In this document: in pieces, positions 9,452 to 15,988 of the stretch
Layout of the letters: each line of letters opens with the position of its first letter
How positions within the stretch are numbered: the first letter of the stretch is position 1
Source: Bacteroidota bacterium
Lineage (GTDB): Bacteria > Bacteroidota > Bacteroidia > Chitinophagales > BACL12
Direction: 5' to 3'
Assembly (NCBI GenBank): GCA_016706255.1
Contig: JADJJZ010000023.1
Location: 1 to 16,592, forward strand
DNA length: 16,592 nucleotides
Notes under the pieces: model-generated
What the model was told of the DNA's origin: nothing
Seen by the model: only the letters and a program-made list of their open reading frames with translations
Database searches by the model: none
Position numbers and translations under genes: made by a program

Positions 9452-9898
9452 ATGAAATCGAATCTAATTATTGGAGCTATTATCCTGATTTTAGTATCAG
9501 GGTTGGGTTGCCAAAAAGACAACCCGGCTTCGTTTACAAATACACCGGATAATTACATGGTTGGTTCATGGCGCATTAGTTCATTTGTGGATGGCAATAT
9601 TAATCAGACAACTCATTTTTCAGAATACACATTTATCTGCGATGCATCCGGAAATATGTCTATTTGTATAAACGGCGATACAATTTATAGTAACTGGCAA
9701 TGGGGCGACGATTCACATTCAATGTGCAATTTTGATATTATGGGATGTGATAACGATTCCTATTTGTGGGATTTAAATTATAGTTGGAATATTACCGGTC
9801 ACGATGATATGAATTGCTACTTTACCAACGATGATTCACATGGCGATTGCAACGACATGATGAATCATACAAGAACTATGACTTGGTCTCGTAAATAG
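9452..9898 (+). CDS. Exported lipoprotein, lipocalin-like, with a metal-ligand-rich C-terminal part
   Basis: Intact, 148 aa from ATG 9452; a GTG 21 bases earlier only adds a hydrophilic tag ahead of the signal. The signal peptide ends in SGLGC (lipid Cys 20), an atypical lipobox with Gly at -3. The following VGSWRISSFVDG and FICDASGNMSI segments resemble the small lipocalin-like lipoproteins common in Bacteroidota. The second half is crowded with Asp, His, Cys and Met (DDSHSMC, MGCDNDS, GHDDMNC, DDSHGDCNDMMNH). This suggests metal binding, but that is inferred from composition only. It stands alone, 180 bp after the efflux operon and before the hairpin at 9917. Confidence 0.6.
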   Translation: MKSNLIIGAIILILVSGLGCQKDNPASFTNTPDNYMVGSWRISSFVDGNINQTTHFSEYTFICDASGNMSICINGDTIYSNWQWGDDSHSMCNFDIMGCDNDSYLWDLNYSWNITGHDDMNCYFTNDDSHGDCNDMMNHTRTMTWSRK

Positions 9899-9916
9899 TC
9901 CGTTCACATATATAAT

Positions 9917-9972
9917 TTTGAATAGTGCAATCTTTCTTTACTGATTCCTCTTACTGTTTTGCACTATTCAAA
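9917..9972. terminator. Strong stem-loop after the lipoprotein gene (candidate terminator)
   Basis: TTTGAATAGTGCAA (9917-9930) pairs perfectly with TTGCACTATTCAAA (9959-9972): a 14-bp stem with a 28-nt loop. The complementarity continues outward with one bulge (AATTTTG against CAAATT). It begins 18 bp after the stop codon, as expected for a terminator, but the loop is long and no clear T tract follows. It might instead be a small inverted-repeat element. Confidence 0.5.
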
Positions 9973-10088
9973 TTTGTAATTGAACAATTAATTTAAGTAT
10001 TGCAATGGATCTCAACACAGATACTTGCAAAACTTGATTCTAAGAATGACAAGTTTTAATTACTGCTTAAAACTCAAGTTTCATTATC

Positions 10089-10152
10089 TTTTGTCCCCCA
10101 TTTGTACCCCGTTCTCTCAAAACCCTTACAAATCAAGCCTTCTTACTTTATG
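10089..10152 (+). repeat. 64-bp direct repeat, copy 2
   Basis: Same orientation and length as the copy at 1003-1066. The core TTTTGTCCCCCATTTG is identical, followed by TACCCCGTTC, and the shared right end is TTACTTTATG. The middle 20 bases diverge. It lies between the two metal modules, about 9.09 kb from copy 1. Confidence 0.7.
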
Positions 10153-10602
10153 TATTGGGAAGTAACCATTCCTAACCGCACCTTAATGCCAGATCCACCG
10201 CCTATGCCATTTCTCTAGACCCATGATTATTAATCATTATTTGTAATGCTTTCAGTAAAAAATGAAAATTTTATTGTGGATAAATTCAAGACATTTTGGT
10301 AAATATTTTGAGCATTTAGGTCAGTATTTGGTGGAAATAATTACCAATTATGTAAAATAAGGCAATCACAAAACTATCCCATCAATTGCAATTCGGAATA
10401 AATATTTATATCTATCATTTTCAAATTTCGGTTATCTACTAAAGCAATCTTTTTATCCTTTTTCACTCGGGAAAACTTATTTTAAATGATTCATTTTTGT
10501 GAAGATGCCATTAAAATCACAAATGGTTAGAATAAGCCACAGCCCAATATCAGTAAACGTCTAGTAGCCAAAATTTTAAAATTGAATTAAAATTCAACCT
10601 TT
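10153..10602. other. AT-rich non-coding stretch
   Basis: I find no open frame of useful length on either strand and no RNA gene. It is AT-rich with several TATTTTG/TATTTGG-type words between about 10290 and 10335, which resemble promoter -7 elements but lack a properly spaced -33 partner. It may be degraded sequence left by insertion of one of the modules. Confidence 0.4.
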
Positions 10603-10635
10603 AACTACATAGTTTGTAGTTTTGATGTATATTTG
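10603..10635 (+). promoter_or_regulatory. Palindromic operator and promoter -7 element of the copper region
   Basis: AACTACA-TAGTT-TGTAGTT (10603-10621) is a perfect 7-5-7 palindrome. TAGTTTTG (10617-10624) overlaps its right arm and matches the Bacteroidota -7 element TAnnTTTG; TATATTTG (10628-10635) also matches but lies too close to the start codon at 10644. The TACA...TGTA arms resemble BlaI/MecI/CopY-family operators, although their centre is usually shorter. A good -33 TTTG is not seen. A repressor here would block the promoter directly. The regulator is not encoded immediately nearby. Confidence 0.5.
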
Positions 10636-10643
10636 ATGAATTT

Positions 10644-11012
10644 ATGCCAAGCGGAGCAAACATTGGGTTTAAAAGTATTGTAGTTGTAATCTTAGTTGGA
10701 TTGCTGCAAACCTATGCCTGCTCAGCTTTCTGCAGTGTTAGTCTCAAAAGTTGTTGCAATGAGACTATAGAAACGCATAGTTGTTGCAGTAAAGAGGCTG
10801 AGTCTACGTCATCCGCTGCCTCGCCTAATGGTGACTGTCAGGAGCAGCATTTAGCGTTTTCGCTTTCTATAGGTCAATTTTTTTCTACGACAACAATTGA
10901 AATTGTTAAGGCATCTCCTATTGAATTTAATTTGGTAACTATAAATCAAGCTCATATTGATTTTAATAATTTTGAAACCATACTTGGCTTTCCTAATTTA
11001 TTCTGGATTTAG
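10644..11012 (+). CDS. Small exported Cys-rich protein, first gene of the copper region
   Basis: Intact, 122 aa. It has a short N-terminal tail and a hydrophobic signal or anchor (SIVVVILVGLLQTYA), followed by seven Cys: 26, 30, 37, 38, 47, 48, 65, with paired CC in SLKSCCNE and HSCCSKE. The remainder is a low-complexity Ser/Ala linker and a hydrophobic C-terminal part ending PNLFWI. I do not recognise a family. In layout (signal, CC pairs, position at the head of a metal operon behind a palindrome-containing promoter) it parallels the DUF6660-like protein at 1167. A periplasmic copper-binding role is plausible but inferred. Confidence 0.6.
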   Translation: MPSGANIGFKSIVVVILVGLLQTYACSAFCSVSLKSCCNETIETHSCCSKEAESTSSAASPNGDCQEQHLAFSLSIGQFFSTTTIEIVKASPIEFNLVTINQAHIDFNNFETILGFPNLFWI

Positions 11013-11021
11013 CCCCCTCCT

Positions 11022-11107
11022 CCCAAACAGGAATACCTGTGCTTAATTCAAGCATACTTATCTGATTTTACAACACTTTGATGTAACCCGAAGTGCTTCC
11101 TGTTGGG
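11022..11107. repeat. Inverted repeat between Cys-rich gene and thioredoxin-like gene
   Basis: CCCAAACAGGAA (11022-11033) pairs with TTCCTGTTGGG (11097-11107), allowing one bulged A. A smaller GCTT-AATTC-AAGC hairpin (11041-11053) sits inside. It could terminate the short upstream transcript or fold the leader of the next gene; there is no T tract. Confidence 0.35.
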
Positions 11108-11169
11108 CGTTTACCGTTTATACAACAACCTAAAATACTATTTTTACACAACGTTAATTTCAATTTATT

Positions 11170-11955
11170 ATGAAAAATTTACTCGTATTTTCACTACTTT
11201 TTGCCTCCATCATCACAGTTGCCAAGGCGCAATCGGCAATGCAAATTCAGGGCCTTGATTGCTATGGCAATGCGGTTGACATGTTTGCTGATTTAGATGC
11301 AGGTAAGGCGGTTATTTTGCACTTTTATATGCCTGACTGTGGATCATGTCCTCCACCTGCAAAAAAAATTCAAACTATGGCAGATGACATCATGGCAACT
11401 TATCCCGGTATGATAAAAGCGTATGCATTTCCGTTCCAAAATTCTACTACTTGCGAATATTCTATTTCTTGGGTAGAAGATAATTTATTACCATTCATGC
11501 ACCTATGGATAGCGGGCAACACCTGTTGCATATTATGGTGGCTTCGGAATGCCTACAGTAGTTTTATTAGGTGGTACAGATCATAGAATTATGTTCTCTA
11601 CGCAGAGTTTTGTTTCAAGCGACACATCGGAAATGGCTGATTCGATACTTGCCTTATTTGGGGAAACAACGAGTATTTTGAATATTCCTTCAATTATTTC
11701 AGATTTAAATTTGGCGCCTAACCCTGCAAATAATCAATTTGAGGTCAAAGCTAATTTATTGAAAATGGCCCGATTAAAATTGAGCTTATTGATATAACCG
11801 GTAAAATAATTTTAGTTAAAGAAGTTCAATTTGCGCTCACCGGTGAATTTGTTGAAAGTTTTGAAACAAATTCATTTCCAGAAAGTAGCTTATACATGCT
11901 GCGATTTACAGCTGGAGCTTCAACAAAAACCGAACAAATTGCTATAACGCACTAA
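11170..11955 (+). pseudogene. T9SS-secreted thioredoxin-fold protein (two frameshifts)
   Basis: The signal peptide (residues 1-20, cut near AKA-QS) is followed by a thioredoxin-like segment VILHFYMPDCGSCPPPAKKIQ with a CGSC active-site motif (C57, C60), as in TlpA-type redoxins. The frame is lost between about 11505 and 11530 (one base too many, or two too few), and the next frame restores AYYGGFGMPTVVLLGG, the usual cis-Pro region. A second break at AAAA 11761-11764, repaired by one A, gives LLKNGPIKIELIDITGKII. That belongs to a T9SS type A sorting domain (starts LAPNPANNQFEV) ending TEQIAITH at 11955. About 262 aa in total. A secreted redoxin next to a multicopper oxidase suggests a role in copper or thiol redox chemistry outside the cell; this is inference. 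Confidence 0.65.
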
Positions 11956-11965
11956 TTTGAACTGT

Positions 11966-12655
11966 ATGAATTTCAATAGGAATTTATTAGTAACTGCTGT
12001 AATGATTGCAGTTACTAATTTATTGTCGAGCCAAAATTATTCTATTTCACCTGCAGATACTATTATAGGCACAGTTCCTTATAATGATATTTATCATTTT
12101 AACATCATACAAAATAATTTAACAGCGGATGCTTTAATTTTTGGTTATGAAAAAGTAGATGCAATTTATCCGATAGGTTGGACAGCCAATTTATGCGACA
12201 ACGGTACTTGTTATGACGGGTTTCCGGATAGCGGCACTATGGATACTGTATTTAATGGCGATGTTGGACTTATGTCAGTCGGTGTTAACCCGGCAAATAT
12301 TTCGGGAACTTCATTGTTTAGGTATATGATAGGGGAAGAATCAACACCAGAAATATTGGATACTCTTACTTGGATAATAAGCACAGATGGAGTTTCTAGT
12401 GTTGCAAATGCACTTTCTGCGTCAATAGATTTTATTTTCGACGCACAACAACAAAATGTAATCATAAAATCAAATTTGAATAACGAATTTGAATATTTCA
12501 TTTGCGATTTAAGTGGACGTGTATTAATATTCGGAAAATCCTTCCAACCGAATGTATCAATTGATGTTGCTTCATTTATAACGGGTATCTATTTCGTTTA
12601 TATATTAAATAATAATTCTTTTTCAATAGGATCACAATTATTAATAAGTAATTAA
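11966..12655 (+). CDS. T9SS-secreted protein of unknown function
   Basis: Intact, 229 aa from ATG 11966 (a TTG three codons earlier is less likely). It has a signal peptide (LLVTAVMIAVTNLLSS, then QNYSIS), a beta-rich middle with GWTANLCDNGTCYDGFPDSG, whose two Cys probably form a disulfide, and a C-terminal T9SS sorting domain (YFICDLSGRVLIFGKSFQPN, then GIYFVYI). I have seen this CDN-x-x-CY plus sorting-domain layout beside secreted redoxins and oxidases in Bacteroidota, but no function is known to me. It begins 10 bp after the thioredoxin-like gene and ends 5 bp before the oxidase gene, so the three are surely one operon. Confidence 0.65.
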   Translation: MNFNRNLLVTAVMIAVTNLLSSQNYSISPADTIIGTVPYNDIYHFNIIQNNLTADALIFGYEKVDAIYPIGWTANLCDNGTCYDGFPDSGTMDTVFNGDVGLMSVGVNPANISGTSLFRYMIGEESTPEILDTLTWIISTDGVSSVANALSASIDFIFDAQQQNVIIKSNLNNEFEYFICDLSGRVLIFGKSFQPNVSIDVASFITGIYFVYILNNNSFSIGSQLLISN

Positions 12656-12660
12656 TAAAA

Positions 12661-13297
12661 ATGAAAAACCAATTTCACCTCATATTTTTGTTGTGGCGCC
12701 CTTTTGCTAAAACTCAAAATCCGCTTGGTGATTCCACCTGCGCTTACCGGAACTCCGTTCAATCTGAATGTTCAAAATGGCGTTGTGCAGTTTTTGATGG
12801 AATAAATACACCAACATTTGGCATAAACGGTGATATTTTGGGGCTACAATTATTGTTAATAAATGGGATTGGGTTACAATAAATGTTACCAATAGTTTAA
12901 CAGGTACCGGCAATACAACTACGATGCATTGGCATGGTTTGCATGTGCCGGCTATGACTGATGGAGGCCCACATCAGATTATAGAACAAGGCGCTACTTG
13001 GAGCCCTCAATTTCAAATTTTGAATAATGCAATGCGTTTTGGTATCACCCTCACGGTTTAGGAAAACAGTTTACATGTTGCAAAAAGGTTTGGCAGGTTT
13101 TTTAATTGTTAAGGATAGTGCTGAAGCGGAATTAAATCTTCCAAGAACTTATGGCGTTGACGATTTCCCAATAGTGGTGCAATCTAAAGCATTTGATATT
13201 TTATACCAAGTTGCTATTGCTACACAAGATGATACACTTGTTTGTGTTAATGGTAACATTGATCCTTACTTAGAGGCACCTGCACAGGTAATTCGTT
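12661..13297 (+). pseudogene. Multicopper oxidase, N-terminal half (several frameshifts)
   Basis: N-terminal cupredoxin domains of a secreted multicopper oxidase that continues to about 14371. Reading across frames restores a normal sequence: signal peptide from ATG 12661; LVIPPALTGTPFNLNVQNG (frame of 12725); FDGINTPTFGINGDILGPT; then WDWVTINVTNSLTG, and the first trinuclear copper motif HWHGLH (about 12926-12943). The second motif, WYHPHG, is at about 13040-13057. Breaks sit before 12725, at TTTTT 12791-12795, near 12843, at TTTT 13037-13040, AAAA 13063-13066 and TT 13296-13297. Nearly all are repaired by adding one base to a short run. The enzyme would oxidise Cu(I) or a phenolic or metal substrate outside the cell. 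Confidence 0.7.
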
Positions 13298-14371
13298 GCG
13301 ATTACTAAACGGGTCGTCAATGAGAGTATATAATTTTGGATTTACTAACGATAAAGAATTTAATTTAATCGGTACAGATGGTGGATTATTGAGTAATTCG
13401 TTGCCATTAAATAGATTAATGTTAGCACCCGGAGAGCGCGGAGAAATTTTATTGGATTTGCAGGGTATGGAAGGGCAAACAATTTATTTAATGAGCAACA
13501 GTTCAGAAATGGTGAATGGAATTTATGGTGCTGCAACAGTAACCGGAATGATGGGGGGTGTAATTACTGATTATAATTTAAATCCTTTAAATGGAGCTGA
13601 TTTTCAAATATTACAAATAAATGTAGGCGCTCAAACAATTGACCCCGTTTTAGAAATTCCCGAAGTGTTAGTTGAAAATATGCCTTTAACTAGCTACGAT
13701 AAAACCAGAACTTTTAATTTACAGCCCGATGAAATGATGGACCCTGAAGGTCAAGTAATGGGACCATTTAATATTAACGGCGACCACTTTGATATGGAGG
13801 TAATAAACGAAACTGTTTATATTAATGACACAGAAAAATGGAGGATTCAAAATAATACTGGTATTGCACATCCATTTCATATCCATGATATTCAATTTAC
13901 GGTTGATAATATAAATGGTGGACCGGTACCTTTACAATTACAAGGACTAAAAGATGTAGTAATGGTTATGCCAATGAGTTATGTTGAAGTAATTGCAGAG
14001 TTTAAAGATTTTGCAGACAATGATGTGCCATATATGTATCATTGCCACATGTTGCATCATGAAGATGATGGTATGATGGGGAGTTTTAGAGTGATCGACA
14101 CAAATGCCACAAATATTGAAAGCGACAATGGAATCAATTTTTTAATTTATCCCAATCCGGCAGCCAACAATTTATTTATTCAATTGGATAATAATACAAC
14201 TTGGGTTGAAATTAAAATAGTCAATATATTAGGTGAAGTTCTTTATAACCACCAGGAAAAAGCAACTGATCACATTTTAATTGATATTCAGGATTACCAC
14301 CGAGACATACACTTTAAAATTAGAAACTAATATTGGTAATAGTTCAAAAAAAATTAATTATTGTGAATTAG
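13296..14371 (+). pseudogene. Multicopper oxidase, C-terminal half with T9SS sorting domain
   Basis: Continues the oxidase from LRLLNGSSMRVYNFGF. The third and fourth copper motifs are intact: HPFHIHD (from 13869) and HCHMLHHEDDGMMG (from 14040), which supply the type 1, 2 and 3 copper ligands. After the oxidase fold comes FLIYPNPAANNLFIQ, the start of a T9SS type A sorting domain, so the enzyme is exported to the surface or medium. The open frame ends at 14330. A break near 14302 hides GTYTLKLETNIGNSSKK, and a second in the A8 run 14346-14353 would give LIIVN and a stop at 14369-14371, a typical T9SS ending. Without the second shift the frame stops at 14391. This C-terminal end is my reconstruction. 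Confidence 0.7.
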
Positions 14372-14378
14372 CTGAATT

Positions 14379-14396
14379 AATATTTAGATAAATATT
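14379..14396. promoter_or_regulatory. 18-bp AT palindrome before the regulator gene
   Basis: AATATTTA-GA-TAAATATT is a perfect palindrome 18 bp ahead of the HMA-AraC start codon and just after the oxidase gene. It could be an autoregulatory operator or a weak hairpin. Because it is entirely A/T apart from one G, chance is a real alternative. Confidence 0.3.
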
Positions 14397-14414
14397 CACC
14401 GTAGTGGCAAAAAA

Positions 14415-14978
14415 ATGAAGATATTTAGTAAAAATATGGTTTGCGAAAGGTGTATCCCACTGCAAAAAATATTTTCGAAAGAGATCATTTCCATCCTAAG
14501 GAATGTGGAATTGGGAGAAGTTGAACTTGATGACTCCACACTTGGAAATAAAGAAGAACTAATTCTCGATGAATTAGAAAAAGAAGTTTCAAGTAATTGA
14601 AGAGAAAAATGCAAAAGATTATTGAAAGCATTAAGAATGCAATTATAAATCAAATCCTACTATAATAGTAATTCTCACAAGCATTTAAATTACTCTCAAA
14701 TACTGCAAATCAAATTGCTAAAGATTACAGCTTTTTTAAGTAGTCTATTTTCCGAAACCGAAGGAATTACTATTGAAAGTTATATCATAAAACAGAAAAT
14801 TGAACGGGTGAAAGAATTACTTGTATATAATGAATTATCATTAAGTGAAATTGCTTTTCAGATGAATTACAGTAGCGTGGCTCATTTAAGTGCGCAATTC
14901 AAAAAGATTACAGGTTTAACACCCACTCACTTTAAAAACATTAAGGGTCACAAAAGAAAAACTCTAGATAAATTATGA
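14415..14978 (+). pseudogene. AraC-family regulator with N-terminal HMA-type metal-binding motif (frameshifted)
   Basis: Two parts of one gene of about 190 codons. The start, MKIFSKNMVCERC, has the MxCxxC metal-binding motif (C10, C13) of HMA/CopZ domains, followed by VELGEVELDD. The end (14715-14978) is an AraC/XylS helix-turn-helix domain: IESYIIKQKIERVKELLVY, LSEIAFQMNYSSVAHLSAQF and KKITGLTPTHFK are its classic elements. The first frame stops at 14600; between 14590 and 14750 the reading frame switches several times, and following it gives IEEKN, then IIESIKNAIINQI, NSHKHLNYS, QIAKDYS and LSSLFSETEG, which match the helical linker of such proteins. Small HMA-AraC regulators are known to me from Bacteroidota metal loci. 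Copper-responsive control of the neighbouring genes is inferred. Confidence 0.7.
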
Positions 14979-15057
14979 AGCTGGAATTACGTAAATCAAA
15001 TCGGTAATTATATAACATGTAAATGCCCACAGAAATGGAATTTTGTATTATGAGAAT

Positions 15058-15278
15058 ATGACATATAATTATAAAGTGACTAATATGACTTGTGGAGGAT
15101 GCATAGTATGTAAAGCCAGTTGTTAAAGCATCCTGACGTTTTATCAGCAGAAGTGAACCCTCCTGATGATGCCATTATAACGATGCAGAAACAAATTACA
15201 GTTAGTCAATTACAGGATGCAATAGGTCTAGATTCAAAATATCAGATTACCCAAAATATGGTTTTGACTTATATCTGA
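15058..15278 (+). pseudogene. HMA-domain metallochaperone-like protein (one frameshift)
   Basis: ATG 15058 starts MTYNYKVTNMTCGGC, a clear HMA domain with MxCxxC (C12, C15) as in CopZ/Atx1 copper chaperones. The frame stops after KASC at about 15126. One base shift restores LLKHPDVLSAEVNPPDDAI and the rest of the ferredoxin-like fold (ITVSQLQDAIG), ending at TGA 15276-15278, for 74 codons. No signal peptide is seen, so it is probably cytoplasmic and hands Cu(I) to a partner. No copper ATPase is visible here; one may lie beyond the right edge. It follows the HMA-AraC gene by 79 bp. The 208 bp after it (15279-15486) hold nothing I can identify. Confidence 0.65.
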
Positions 15279-15486
15279 CCAACTTTGCAACAATTACAGT
15301 AATGGATTTCAGCAGTATTGGAGTAATTCAAAGTGTGGTGAAGAAAAGTTATTCAGTGGGCGTGTGTTGGCAATTTTGAACTAACTGCTTATGGGTAAAG
15401 TTACAATTATTGAAGATTTATTAATGGTAACGTGCTGGGGTTAATGCTTTTATCCACGGAAATTTATTTTGTTAAAATTAAATTAT

Positions 15487-15966
15487 ATGAAAATGAAAAA
15501 AATTATTTTATCTTGCAGTTTTATCAGGATTTTTGTTCAAAATTCTTTTGCACAAGATTCTGCACAATCTCAACCATCTCAGTTGCTAAACTCCTACTAT
15601 GACATTAAAAATGCTTTAGTTGCGGGTAAGGTAGATAGCACATCAATTAGAGCGGGTGAATTTTTACAAATATTAAATGCAATAGATTATAAGGTAATTT
15701 CAGAAGGTAATGCTAATGCATTATTAAAAGATGCAGGAGCAATTTTCTGAAAGCAAGGACGTTAAAGCAAAGAGAATATTTTGAAAATCTTTCTCTCAAT
15801 ATGTCATTATTGGCAAAAGCATTAGATTTTATCTGATGAGGCGATCTATGAACAATATTGCCCCATGAAAGATGCGTATTGGCTAAGTAGCGAAAAGGAA
15901 ATTAGAAATCCTTATTATGGTAGCTCTATGCTTACATGTGGCAATGTGGTGGACATAATTGAATAG
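15487..15966 (+). pseudogene. DUF3347-type exported protein (frameshifted)
   Basis: ATG 15487 gives a signal peptide (MKMKKIILSCSF...FAQ), then LLNSYYDIKNALVAGKVDST, AGEFLQILNAID and, at the end, YCPMKDAYWLSSEKEIRNPY followed by YGSSMLTCGNVVDIIE. This is the pattern of DUF3347, found next to copper efflux and multicopper oxidase genes in Bacteroidota; the YCPMK and MLTCG ends are also used as a metal-ligand tail in CusB-like proteins. The first frame stops at 15750. Between about 15740 and 15830 the frame changes at least twice (ESKDV, then QREYFENLSLNMSLLAKAL), returning to the first frame for SDEAIYEQ onwards. A TTG at 15469 is rejected as a start because it only lengthens the signal. The stop at 15966 is 22 bp before the next gene. 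Confidence 0.65.
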
Positions 15967-15988
15967 TATTCATTCGAAAGAAAGGAAA

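Noticed and set aside
1003..10152. The direct repeat as a CRISPR or as a chromosome dif site
   Set aside because: Only two distant copies with no spacers; the CATAA/TTATG arms in copy 1 have a 5-bp centre, are not kept in copy 2, and do not match a Xer site well.
1003..10152. The 9-kb segment as an ordinary insertion sequence or composite transposon
   Set aside because: No transposase, no terminal inverted repeats and no target duplication are visible at its edges.
12211..12501. 96-codon minus-strand frame
   Set aside because: Shadow of the intact T9SS protein gene at 11966-12655.
15279..15486. Possible short gene between the HMA and DUF3347 genes
   Set aside because: All frames are interrupted by stops and no motif is recognisable, even allowing for single-base errors.
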